Shown here: piece after piece, positions 38,105-50,738 of the stretch
Layout: every line of letters starts with the position of its first letter
Numbering within the stretch: the stretch's first letter is position 1
Origin: Sinonovacula constricta
Lineage: Eukaryota > Mollusca > Bivalvia > Cardiida > Solecurtidae
Length of the DNA stretch: 64,000 nucleotides
NCBI GenBank assembly: GCA_007844125.1
Contig: CM017561.1
Span: 65,387,547-65,451,546 of the forward strand
Direction of reading: 5' to 3'
Notes under the pieces: generated by a model
The model's database searches: none
Told to the model about the DNA's origin: nothing
Seen by the model: only the letters and a program-made list of their open reading frames with translations
Translations under genes and position numbers: made by a program

Positions 38105-41100
38105 AAAAGCCTGAGTCCAGTGCTATAGAACCTTGAACTGGACTCTAAGTTCATTCTTAACCATCAGACTGATCAAATTGTAAATCTGAGTCTAATGTTA
38201 TAGAACCTTGAACTGGACTCTGAGTTCATTCTCGACCATCAGACTGATCAAATTGTAAATCTGAGTCTAATGTTATAGAACCTTAAACCGAACTCTGAGT
38301 TCATTCTTAACCATCAGACTGATCAAATTGTAAATCTAAGTCTAATGTTATAGAACCTTGAACTGAACTCTGGGTTCATTCTCGACCATCAGACTGATCA
38401 AATTGTAAATCTAAGTCTAATGTTATAGAACCTTAAACTGAACTCTGAGTTCATTCTCAATCATCAGACTGATCAAATTGTAAATCTGAGTCTAATGTTA
38501 TAGAACCTTAAACTGGACTCTGAGTTCATTCTCGACCATCAGACTGATCAAATTGTAAATCTGAGTCTAATGTTATAGAACCTTGAACTGAACTCTGGGT
38601 TCATTCTCGACCATCAGACTGATCAAATTGTAAATCTGAGTCTAATGTTATAGAACCTTGAACTGAACTTTGGGTTCATTCTCGACCATCAGACTGATCA
38701 AATTGTAAATCTAAGTCTAATGTTATAGAACCTTGAACTGAACTCTGGGTTCATTCTCGACCATCAGACTGATCAAATTGTAAATCTGAGTCTAATGTTA
38801 TAGAACCTTAAACTGAACTCTGGGTTCATTCTCGACCATCAGACTGATCAAATTGTAAATCTGAGTCTAATGTTATAGAACGTTAAACCGAACTCTGAGT
38901 TCATTCTTAACCATCAGACTGATCAAATTGTAAATCTGAGTCTAATGTTATAGAACCTTAAACCGAACTCTGAGTTCATTCTTAACTATCAGACTGATCA
39001 AATTGTAAATCTGAGTCTAATGTTATAGAACCTTAAACCGAACTCTGAGTTCATTCTTAACCATCAGACTGATCAAATTGTAAATCTAAGTCTAATGTTA
39101 TAGAACCTTGAACTGAACTCTGAGTTCGTTCTCGACCATCAGACTGATCAAATTGTAAATCTGAGTCTAATGTTAAAGAACCTTGAACTGAACTCTGGGT
39201 TCATTCTCGACCATCAGACTGATCAAATTGTAAATCTGAGTCTAATGTTATAGAACCTTGAACTGAACTCTGGGTTCATTCTCGACCATCAGACTGATCA
39301 AATTGTAAATCTAAGTATAATGTTATAGAACCTTGAACTGAACTCTGAGTTCATTCTCGACCATCAGACTGATCAAATTGTAAATCTGAGTCTTATGTTA
39401 TAGAACCTTGAACTGGACTCTGAGTTCATTCTCGACCATCAGACTGATCAAATTGTAAATCTGAGTCTAATGTTATAGAACCTTAAACTGGACTCTGAGT
39501 TCATTCTCGACCATCACAATGATCAAATTGTAAATCTGAGTCTAATGTTATAGAACCTTGAACTGGACTCTGAGTTCATTCTCGACCATCAGACTGATCA
39601 AATTGTAAATCTGAGTCTAATGTTATAGAACGTTAAACCGAACTCTGAGTTCATTCTTAACCATCAGACTGATCAAATTGTAAATCTGAGTCTAATGTTA
39701 TAGAACCTTAAACCGAACTCTGAGTTCATTCTTAACTATCAGACTGATCAAATTGTAAATCTGAGTCTAATGTTATAGAACCTTAAACCGAACTCTGAGT
39801 TCATTCTTAACCATCAGACTGATCAAATTGTAAATCTAAGTCTAATGTTATAGAACCTTGAACTGAACTCTGAGTTCGTTCTCGACCATCAGACTGATCA
39901 AATTGTAAATCTGAGTCTAATGTTATAGAACCTTGAACTGAACTCTGAGTTCATTCTCGACCATCAGACTGATCAAATTGTAAATCTGAGTCTTATGTTA
40001 TAGAACCTTGAACTGGACTCTGAGTTCATTCTCGACCATCAGACTGATCAAATTGTAAATCTGAGTCTCATGTTATAGAACCTTGAACTGAACTCTGAGT
40101 TCATTCTCAATCATCAGACTGATCAAATTGTAAATCTGAGTCTAATGTTATAGAACCTTGAACTGAACTCTGAGTTCATTCTCGACCATCAGGCTGATCA
40201 AATTGTAAATCTGAGTCTAATGTTATAGAACCTTGAACTGAACTCTGGGTTCATTCTCGACCATCAGACTGATCAAATTGTAAATCTGAGTCTAATGTTA
40301 TAGAACCTTGAACTGAACTCTGAGTTCATTCTCAACCATCAGACTGATCAAATTGTAAATCTAAGTCTAATGTTATAGAACCTTGAACTGAACTCTGGGT
40401 TCATTCTCGACCATCAGACTGATCAAATTGTAAATCTAAGTATAATGTTATAGAACCTTGAACTGAACTCTGAGTTCATTCTCGACCATCAGACTGATCA
40501 AATTGTAAATCTGAGTCTTATGTTATAGAACCTTGAACTGGACTCTGAGTTCATTCTCGACCATCAGACTGATCAAATTGTAAATCTGAGTCTAATGTTA
40601 TAGAACCTTGAACTGAACTCTGAGTTCATTCTCGAATCATCAGACTGATCAAATTGTAAATCTGAGTCTAATGTTATAGAACCTTGAACTGAACTCTGAG
40701 TTCATTCTCGACCATCAGACTGATCAAATTGTAAATCTGAGTCTAATGTTATAGAACCTTGAACTGAACTCTGAGTTCATTCTCGACCATCAGACTGATC
40801 AAATTGTAAATCTGAGTCTAATGTTATAGAACCTTGAACTGAACTCTGAGTTCATTCTCGACCATCAGACTGATCAAATTGTAAATCTGAGTCTAATGTT
40901 ATAGAACCGTTAAACCTGAACTCTGAGTTCATTCTTAACCATCAGACTGATCAAATTGTAAATCTGAGTCTAATGTTATAGAACCTTAAACCGAACTCTG
41001 AGTTCATTCTCGACCATCAGACTGATCAAATTGTAAATCTGAGTCTAATGTTATAGAACCTTGAACTGGACTCTGAGTTCATTCTCGACCATCAGACTGA

Positions 41101-43520
41101 TCAAATTGTAAATCTGAGTCTAATGTTATAGAACCTTGAACTGAACTCTGAGTTCATTCTCGACCATCAGACTGATCAAATTGTAAATCTGAGTCTAATG
41201 TTATAGAACCTTGAACTGAACTCTGGGTTCATTCTCGACCATCAGACTGATCAAATTGTAAATCTGAGTCTAATGTTATAGAACCTTGAACTGAACTCTG
41301 AGTTCATTCTCGAACCATCAGACTGATCAAATTGTAAATCTGAGTCTAATGTTATAGAACCTTGAACTGAACTCTGGGTTCATTCTCGACCATCAGACTG
41401 ATCAAATTGTAAATCTGAGTCTAATGTTATAGAACCTTGAACTGAACTCTGGGTTCATTCTCGACCATCAGACTGATCAAATTGTAAATCTGAGTCTAAT
41501 GTTATAGAACCTTGAACTGAACTCTGAGTTCATTCTCAACCATCAGACTGATCAAATTGTAAATCTGAGTCTAATGTTATAGAACCTTGAACTGAACTCT
41601 GGGTTCATTCTCAACCATCAGACTGATCAAATTGTAAATCTGAGTCTAATGTTATAGAACCTTAAACCGAACTCTGAGTTCATTCTCGATCATCAGACTG
41701 ATCAAATTGTAAATCTGAGTCTAATGTTATAGAACCTTGAACTGAACTCTGAGTTTATTCTCGACCATCAGACTGATCAAATTGTAAATCTAAGTAAAAT
41801 GTTATAGAACCTTGAACTGAACTCTGAGTTCGTTCTCGACCATCAGACTGATCAAATTGTAAATCTGAGTCTAATGTTATAGAACCTTAAACTGGACTCT
41901 GAGTTCATTCTCGACCATCAGACTGATCAAATTGTAAATCTGAGTCTAATGTTATAGAACCTTAAACTGGACTCTGAGTTCATTCTCGACCATCAGACTG
42001 ATCAAATTGTAAATCTAAGTCTAATGTTATAGAACCTTGAACTGAACTCTGGGTTCATTCTCGACCATCAGACTGATTAAATTGTAAATCTGAGTCTAAT
42101 GTTATAGAACCTTAAACTGAACTCTGGGTTCATTCTCGACCATCAGACTGATCAAATTGTAAATCTGAGTCTAATGTTATAGAACGTTAAACCGAACTCT
42201 GAGTTCATTCTTAACCATCAGACTGATCAAATTGTAAATCTGAGTCTAATGTTATAGAACCTTAAACCGAACTCTGAGTTCATTCTTAACTATCAGACTG
42301 ATCAAATTGTAAATCTGAGTCTAATGTTATAGAACCTTAAACCGAACTCTGAGTTCATTCTTAACCATCAGACTGATCAAATTGTAAATCTAAGTCTAAT
42401 GTTATAGAACCTTGAACTGAACTCTGAGTTCATTCTCGACCATCAGACTGATCAAATTGTAAATCTGAGTCTAATGTTATAGAACCTTAAACCGAACTCT
42501 GGGTTCATTCTCGACCATCAGACTGATCAAATTGTAAATCTGAGTCTAATGTTATAGAACCTTAAACCGAACTCTGAGTTCATTCTTAACTATCAGACTG
42601 ATCAAATTGTAAATCTGAGTCTAATGTTATAGAACCTTAAACCGAACTCTGAGTTCATTCTTAACCATCAGACTGATCAAATTGTAAATCTAAGTCTAAT
42701 GTTATAGAACCTTGAACTGAACTCTGAGTTCATTCTCGACCATCAGACTGATCAAATTGTAAATCTGAGTCTAATGTTATAGAACCTTGAACTGAACTTT
42801 GGGTTCATTCTCGACCATCAGACTGATCAAATTGTAAATCTAAGTCTAATGTTATAGAACCTTAAACTGAACTCTGGGTTCATTCTCGACCATCAGACTG
42901 ATCAAATTGTAAATCTGAGTCTAATGTTATAGAACCTTAAACTGGACACTGAGTTCATTCTCGACCATCAGACTGATCAAATTGTAAATCTGAGTCTAAT
43001 GTTATAGAACCTTGAACTGAACTCTGAGTTCATTCTCAACCATCACAATGATCAAATTGTTACTCTGAGTCTAATGTTATAGAACCTTGAACTGAACTCT
43101 GAGTTCATTCTCGACCATCAGACTGATCAAATTGTAAATCTGAGTCTAATGTTATAAAACCTTGAACTGAACTCTGAGTTCATTCTCGACCATCAGACTG
43201 ATCAAATTGTAAATCTGAGTCTAATGTTATAGAACCTTGAACTGAACTCTGGGTTCATTCTCGACCATCAGACTGATCAAATTGTAAATCTGAGTCTAAT
43301 GTTATAGAACCTTGAACTGAACTCTGAGTTCATTCTCGACCATCAGACTGATCAAATTGTAAATCTGAGTCTAATGTTATAGAACCTTGAACTGAACTCT
43401 GGGTTCATTCTCGACCATCAGACTGATCAAATTGTAAATCTGAGTCTAATGTTATAGAACCTTAAACTGAACTCTGAGTTTATTCTCAAGCTGATGACTG
43501 ATCAAATTGTAAGCGTGAGT
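38105..43520. repeat. 75-bp satellite array, about 72 copies
   Basis: The unit reads CCATCAGACTGATCAAATTG, TAAATCTGAGTCTAATG, TTATAGAACCTTGAACTG, AACTCTGAGTTCATTCTCGA. Units differ at a few diagnostic sites (CTTGAACTG, CTTAAACTG, CTTAAACCG or GTTAAACCG; CTGAG or CTAAG; TCTCGACC or TCTTAACC). All frames contain stops, so it is non-coding. Edges at 38105 and 43490 are divergent. Blocks of several units are themselves repeated. Confidence 0.98.
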
Positions 43521-44934
43521 CCAATTCAGAGACTTTAGGATGGTCTTATATACAACGTTTAAGTATCACATATTTAAATTACTATCTTAAGCAGGAGCCG
43601 ATGTACAAACAAGTGACTGACAATTTTAAAATCATTTATATTTGGATAGAATACTGTATAGTTACCAAAGACATCGTCTAGTTTTGTTATAAAATATTGA
43701 GTACTTATTTCCTTTCCGATGATTTGAAGGTTGACTTAGTAAACGTTAACCTGTTTGGGAGCTTCACACAGTCGTTACGACATAAGTCACATAACGCATA
43801 TTTAGGGAAAATCTGACCTACAAGGATCCAGGTTATACCACACTGGAGAACTTGGCACTTTTGTTTGATTTAGCCATTTTTATAATTTCGACTCTTTTAA
43901 TTCCATCGGTTGTTTGTTATCAATAGCAGTTTTGCCATTATCTTAATGCTTGATAAGCGTAAATGCTCGACGAAATCCGAATAAGAATATTTGACAAAAC
44001 ATCGCAATAATTGATTTCTAGTTAATTGAATGTTGTATTGTAGGCAGTTTAACCATATTCTACTTAAATTAAGGGATCAGACAACACGTACAACCTATGG
44101 ACATAATCCGTTTCTCAAAGACAAGCTGGAAAAATAACAAACAGGCATACAACTAAATAATAATGAGATACTCACATACTCGCTCTCAATATAGATTTTT
44201 ATCTGATTATAAAGTACAGGATATCGACTGCGGTTCGTGTCAACTAGTATTTTAATGTGTGAGCTACATTGTACAATATTAAAATCGTGTACATACTTTC
44301 AACGCACTTGCCTCAATCGTGCAAAAAACAAAAACACGGAAACAGCTAAAAACCATCTGTCATAAAAATCTACGCATCTTGTTATGTGTTATTTATCTGT
44401 TTTTCACACCATAGAGTGTAACAGGGGAAAGCCGCTCGTACTTTTCCTCTTTGATTAAATGCAAAAGAAATTTTGTTCAAAGGGAGAAATTTTAATTGTC
44501 TCTTAATAAAGACCAAAATGGTTTTGACCATCGTAAGATATGCTACTTTATAACAGCATTTGATTTCTAAAATCTCTTAGATTTCCATGCTCAGCAGAGT
44601 TGCGTAGCTTTTTTCATGTCATAACTTTGTTCATGTCTCAAACTTTTCTGACGTTAGCTAAAATTATGTGACAAAAGTCGCAGAACCTATTCTATGCTGA
44701 AGTCACCATATTTCATGGCAGGCTTTCCAGCGAAAATCTGTTCTTGAAAATGTTTAAAAATAGATTCTAAATGGCATTCTGTCTTTGCTGACCTGTTTAT
44801 TGTAAACACTGGCAATGACTGAACTAAAGTCTCAGCAAAGACGTTTTTAAACGCAATCCGCAGCTAAAGACGATACAACCCGTTAAAGCACTAAAATGAT
44901 CATTCGATCTTCTTTTAAAATTATTACAATTATT
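43521..44934. other. Intergenic, no gene recognised
   Basis: AT-rich flank of the satellite; no gene, repeat or transposon end recognised. Confidence 0.45.
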
Positions 44935-45570
44935 ATATATCATTTTTATAAACAAGCAAAATTTGAGATTTCTGCTAAAAATAGACGTCGACGTCACAGC
45001 GAATGACCCGGATGATGATATAACGTGATCTCAAATATAAGTGTGCACATTGTCGTCTTACTTTAAAGGTAGTATCCGACAGTATGGCTACATTTAACAT
45101 ATGTAACAATGTCTGTAAATAAGAACGATTGGAATTCCTACTAAAACAGACATCGACGTCACAGCGGATGACGTGGATGAACTAAAACGTAAGTGGTCAC
45201 GTGGTTTTCTTTGTTTAAAAAAGCTAACTGTGCAGCAAGGCTCGGATGGGAAATACATGATTGTAAAGACGATTGTGACGTTATTGTTCACGTTTCCGAC
45301 AGGTGCAGGACACCAATAAACAGCATTTTATGAGATCTGTTCAGATAACAATGGTTTACTAAGATGTATAATGAAAATAGTTTTGGTCCAAACTGTCGGA
45401 TACCAACTTTCATATTAGCTAATTGTGCAGCGTGACTCCTCTAGAAAATACGGGTTTGAAATGACGACTGTGGTGTTAATGCGTCATTTTTTACACGTGT
45501 GTACACGTAGGACATCAATAAACAGCATTTCTGTTCAGGAAGAAGTAATTCATTTGGTTGTTTGAGGGAA
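44935..45570. mobile_element. MITE family B, old copy split by a sibling
   Basis: The left part (ATTTCTGCTAAAAATAGACG to GTCGTCTTA) ends at about 45060. Its continuation (TATTAGCTAATTGTGCAGCG to TCATTTGGTTGTTTGAGG) resumes after 45411. Joined, the two halves follow the order of landmarks of other copies. Confidence 0.7.
45063..45411. mobile_element. MITE family B, inserted copy (~350 bp)
   Basis: Left end TTAAAGGTAGTATCCGACAG at 45063; right end CTGTCGGATACCAACTTT near 45394-45411. The body has CCTACTAAAACAGACATCG, GGTCACGTGGTTTTC and CAATAAACAGCATTTTATG. It lies inside an older member of the same family. Confidence 0.8.
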
Positions 45571-45639
45571 AATATGGCCCAAGCTTTAAATAGAAAGTAT
45601 TCGTATTGCTTGCGATTTGTTTATGTTTGCTATATCGCC

Positions 45640-45745
45640 CCGACACAATTATGGTTGTATTGGCGAGGTCCAGCTATGAAGAATACCGCAGACTTATGTC
45701 CGGTTAGTACCATCGGCGCACCGCAGGTTTTACGATTTGATGACA
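45640..45745 (-). mobile_element. SINE body fragment
   Basis: On the minus strand AACCTGCGGTGCGCCGATGG resembles the CTGACTTGCGGTGCGCC body of the 20.1-kb SINE. No pol III boxes were recognised. Confidence 0.4.
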
Positions 45746-46408
45746 TGCTTAAACTTTCCTAGAAAATTTGTCTGTTGAATGTAACTTTACTTCATATGTT
45801 AACATTTCATCAGTCTGTGTTGGTATTAGTAGAACTTTTCGTCAAAATACTTAATAACCATGTCAGTTTATTAATTGTTAGATGCTTAATAATTTTCGAG
45901 CCTAAAAAGGATGAGGCTTAAGCGGATCTACAAATATAATAACAATAATTAGCCAAGGGCGGATCCAGAAAGTTTTGGTGGTGGTGGTGGTGGGGTGTAT
46001 GAGTCATGATCCATTCAACTGTATCGCAGTAAAAACATTATATATATGTATATATATATATATATTTTATTTAAAAGCTTAGTACTTTTTAGGCTTACAT
46101 GTATGTGTTTTCACAACTCCACTCTTTTACCTGGTTGTTGTTGGTGGTGGTGTTGGTGGGACATACCCCGGCCATACCCACCCACTAGATCCATCCATGT
46201 AATGAGTATATGCAGTGTACGAATGTTACAATTATCAGTTAGTATTATTTCCAAGTGAAAACTAATGTTTTAGTGTGTTCATTTATAAGAATAATGTAAG
46301 AACCTTGGTGTTAAATAAAGATTCTGATTATGACACATATTAAATACTTGTATTAAATCAATGAACAAATAAACATAAACTCAGTATTATGCACTTAAGT
46401 TTCTTAAA

Positions 46409-46450
46409 ATAATATTCCTGCTTCCAGATAATATTCCTGCTTCCAGATAT
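46409..46450. repeat. 21-bp duplication
   Basis: ATAATATTCCTGCTTCCAG occurs twice in tandem. A (TA)n/TATATGTATA run lies nearby at 46039-46064. Confidence 0.85.
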
Positions 46451-46724
46451 ACTTTGGAAAGCATTTATTTCTATAACTGACACTTCAGCTACATTGAAAA
46501 CAACAAAATAGTATCCATTTCACATTTAATACGGAAAATACACTTTCGGTCATGCATATGGATATTATTCAGTTTTTGTCTGCCTACCACTTTTGCCACT
46601 CGTTAAAGATGTAAGCAATTATCATGCTCCTCTTATCATAAAACGTGGGAGGATTTACTGACATAATAGCCCGTCATTTTGTATAAATATGGGACATTTT
46701 TATCAGTCATAACCATGACACAAA

Positions 46725-47393
46725 ATGCTCAAGGGGAGAGAGGTCGCTGCGGCAAGGAGAAACATGTCTGTGGTAGATAAACTAAAGCCAATATATGCCG
46801 ATCCCTGCTGGATCTCTGCCAAATACGGTATAATACAAAACTATATTAGTATAAAATGCATGTCTAATATATCTTTATCTAAAATGGTACATGCAGAAGC
46901 CCTGACCTAGTACGAATGAACATGAATGTATGACCATAATATATATAGATGTAAGGACGGGCTTAATAGAGAATGATTAATATAGCATATTTTAGTTAAG
47001 ATATTATGAGCATAGGCAAGAGACACTGAATGGCTTCCTGCAAGTGACCATGTAAAGTAAACCAAGGTAAAGACTAAAGTCACTATGGAGTTGCCTGGTG
47101 AAATAAGACACATTACAGGTGGTTTAGAGTGGTTGTTAATCTTAAATAATACCAAATGGAAGTAGAACCCATAGCCTCAGTACCAATGGAACAATTCACT
47201 CGTACAGGAAGTGCGTATTTCATTGAACTTTCTGGTAGAAAAGTATTTCTTTTCACCTCAATATGTTTATGGGGTTCATACATAACTCGGTCTATTTCTT
47301 TATATAGGTTACATCTGCACGCTTGATGAGGCCATGCACACGTCTATTGAAGAAGCAGTAGATGCAGGAATGCACTGTGTAAATTCGCTCTGA
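46725..47393 (+). CDS. Possible two-exon small protein, 62 aa, unknown
   Basis: Exon 1 (46725-46827) starts at an ATG with A at -3 and an in-frame TGA two codons upstream. It reads MLKGREVAAARRNMSVVDKL through ADPCWISAKY and ends at TACG|GTATAA in phase 1. After 480 bp, TATTTCTTTATATAG ends at 47307 and exon 2 (47308-47393) continues GYICTLDEAMHTSIEEAVDA, ending MHCVNSL and TGA. The phases agree and the composition is protein-like, with a Cys in exon 1 and two in exon 2. I recognise no family; there is no signal peptide or membrane segment. It could also be the end of a longer gene, or chance. Confidence 0.28.
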
Positions 47394-47427
47394 GACTTAA
47401 GGAACTGTGGCGATTACAGCCTAGTTA

Positions 47428-48737
47428 TTAAAGATAGAATCCGAAAGTTTGGATCAAAAATAATTTCATTTAACATCTTAGTAAACCATAGCTGTCTAAA
47501 CAGATCTCGCAAAATGTTGTTTATCGATGTCCTACACCTGTCTGAAATATGAACTATAACGCCACAATCGTCATTACAAACATGCATTTCTTCAAACTCC
47601 CCGCAGTGATTACTTCCCTTGACAGTACATTATATCACTGCTACCACATTCTATACATAGCGTGACGTCACTACGTTCAAGTCATCTCTATACTACGACT
47701 CATAACTCACCCAAAATTTGAGATTTGTGCCTACATAAAAAATAGCTCCGCGTAGGAAATACGTTCGATTATAATATTCATTGAATTAAGATAAATGACT
47801 AAACAACCATATTCTAAGGCCTTATTCTATGTCCAGAAACTTTTAAAGTCTTGATATTTATAGATAAATGGAAAAAAATACGATGAGCAAGTTTTGCTAC
47901 TTTCGCTTTCGTTAAACAGTAATATGTCCATTATACATAGCGTGTGACGTCACTACGTTAAAGTCTGGACCGTTTACAAAATTAAGTTCAAAATTTTTGC
48001 ATGAAACATATTTTAACTATTAGAATGTATAAAAAAATGCCAAAATAATCTGTTGTATACCTCTTCGTACTTGTTTTGTTCATTTTAGTAATCACTTCCG
48101 TATGCATAACAGCCCTGTTGAAGAACTACTTTACCCACAATACAGCGAGTGCAATCACACAGGTCATTTAGACCGTGTGTTGACGCAACGCTGCTACCAG
48201 CAAGTTTTTCGCCCAAATACAGGCGGATAGTTTGTTTTTTCTGGACTTATCTCCTCAAAATATAGTATCTTTCCTTTAAAAATATTAATTTATCATATTA
48301 AAAATAAAAAGTAATTTAAAGTGTGTAAAAATATGATTTTGACTCACTTTCTTTCGTGGCGCGTTTAAGGAGGCCGCCATGTTTACTTCACGTAACACTT
48401 TATCGTCACGTGATCCTTGCTGGGGGCAGAGATTTAAGTAGCAACGCGTGACGTAATCGCTGTGAGGCGATTGGCATTTCTTATCTGAGCCACGCTGTTG
48501 GCTATCTTTATACAAAGAAAACCACATGACCACTTATGTGGTAGCTCATCCACGTCATCTGCTGTGACGTCGATGTCTATTTTTAGCAGGAATCCCAATC
48601 GTTCTTATTTATAGATGTGAAAAGAATTAACATTTTAAGTGTTGATTTACAAGTTTTACTATACTAAAATTGAGATTCTGTTGGAACCGACAAAGCTTAG
48701 ACTAAAGATATAGGCAAACTGTCGGATACCTCCTTTA
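47428..48737. mobile_element. MITE family B composite, ~1.3 kb
   Basis: Left end TTAAAGATAGAATCCGAAAG at 47428, right end CTGTCGGATACCTCCTTTAA at 48719-48737. It is far longer than sibling copies (350-470 bp), and the block with TACATAGCGTGACGTCACTACG (47655) recurs near 47936, indicating inserted or duplicated material. Both end segments match family B. Confidence 0.65.
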
Positions 48738-50084
48738 ACAAATATCATTGTGTGTAAAGGTAATCTTGCTATGATTTGTCTACGTATTGTACATTATTTG
48801 TATTATATGTTCTATGTATGCTATTGTCGAGAAATAGGTTACAGTAGTTCAAATATAGTTGAGCTCTACATGCCTAGGCTAGAGGACATAAAATATTTAA
48901 TCTTATGTTAATATGTCATGCTATCCTCTAGTGTAATATAATGAATAAATGACACTTAAGAAGAAAACGAAATATAAAACATTCGCGAACAAGTTTTTAA
49001 TGTATTAGCTTACGCTGTAATATTTTATGTCAGAATAAAATGCACAATTTTTTTTCTTCTATTATATTCAAATGAACCGTTCGGTTTGTTTTCAGGATCG
49101 TATTGTCGACATTTTAAAATATATCATTAAATTGCAGATTCTTATTACGTATAACGGTTCAAAATACATGATGCTACAATTGGTCTTTTATATTTAAAGT
49201 AAGTTTTCAGCATGTTAAGTAATACACGGTAGTTAACTTTTGAATGGCATAATATATTTTTGTATGTATCATGTGAGTATATTAACTTGCAAACGACATT
49301 AAAATGTTGCTAAACGTTTATTTAGTTGTACTTCAATTTCTACGTGTTCGTTTCCCCAGTACGACGTCCTAAGCGCTTCGAACACTGTGTGCAACGTCTA
49401 TATACGCTACATCTGCACGCTGTGACAGCACGCGCATTAGTCAATGCCTTTGGGACCATAGTAACCCTCATGGATCTTGCCTCCAGGTCTGCAGACTCTG
49501 CCCGTAACCCGTCTGTCCCAAATAAAAAACAAAGTTCGACCCCCCTCTTTTCACGCCTGTATAGTGCAGTCACTGTTTACAAGCAGAAGATGCATGCATG
49601 CGTTTTGCACGTTTGCCAGCACGCGCCTGGCCCCATGCCTCTTAGAACCGTCTAGGGGATCCATGGGCCTACCTGCACCCACTGGAATACTCGTGAAAAT
49701 TTATTTTTCTATGACCACTCGTGAAATGACATAGACCAACAATCATACACCGAAATCGACAAATATACTCTAGATATATAACCTCAAGTCTCATAACAGC
49801 TGAAATCTATTAATTAATAAGTTAACTTTCATTTCCCCACTGTTTTCAATATTTATGAGTTGAATTCAGCCCTCTGCATGTGAACACTGAATTTCATGCA
49901 CAGCCTGATAAAGTAATACAGCTTTTGGACTGGTTTCTACGCGGAACGTGCTGGATCCTGCTGAAGCGTTGGATTTGGTTTACCCAACATACATTTATAA
50001 GGGCGTAAAGATCCGCATCCAACTTCTTTTCAAAGGCATTGCCTATGCTTATGCCTGAGTGATTAAATGTTCTGAATGGGAAAC
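48738..50084. other. Intergenic; CpG-rich stretch at 49360-49690
   Basis: Between 49360 and 49690 the sequence is richer in G+C and CpG than its flanks and is open on both strands (109 codons plus, 77 minus). An acceptor-like GTTTCCCCAG ends at 49359. It may be an exon or an unrecognised repeat; I cannot assign it. Confidence 0.35.
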
Positions 50085-50530
50085 CGTAATATATTGGGCG
50101 TTAGGGGGAAACCGCTTTATCTTGGGCGTTAATTGGAAAACAGTGACCTTTGTGGCGTTAATTGGGAAACCGCGATCTCTTGGGCGTTAGTGGGCAACCG
50201 CAATACCTAGGGCGTTAATTGGAAAACAGTGACATTTGGGCGTTAATGGGAAACCCGTGGTCTCTTGGGCGTTAGTAGGAAACCGCAATTTCTTGGGCGT
50301 TAATTGGAAAACCGTGACATCTGGTGTGTTAGATGGGAAACTGTGACATCTTGGGCGTTAGTGGGGAACTGTAATATCATGGGCTTAAAGGGAAACCCTG
50401 ATATCTTAGGCATTGGTTGGAAACCGTGCTTTCTTGGGCGTTAATAGGAACCCCAGATATCTTGGGTATTAATATGAAACCGTGATTTATTTGGCGTTAA
50501 TGGGAACCTCTGATATCTAGGGCTTTAGAG
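50085..50530. repeat. ~29-bp degenerate tandem repeat, about 15 copies
   Basis: Repeated TTGGGCGTTAATTGGGAAAC followed by CGTGATATC, with length variation of a few bases between copies. Confidence 0.9.
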
Positions 50531-50738
50531 CACGAAAACTTAAAATCTTATTTCATTCTAACACATTTATTGGGAAAACAGAAATAGTAAATGTGCACTT
50601 CTTGTTGTGGTGGTATTTGGCTATAACCTCTGAAGCTATTGGATTGATCGATTTCACAACCCTTTAATAATATATGTGGATACTAATTGTAAAACAAATA
50701 TTCACGTAATTACTATTTGGAGAAATATTTATATTATA

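Noticed and set aside
49402..49430. Similarity of CTACATCTGCACGCT to the second exon of the small gene at 47.3 kb
   Set aside because: A shared string of about 14 bases is expected by chance in a window of this size.
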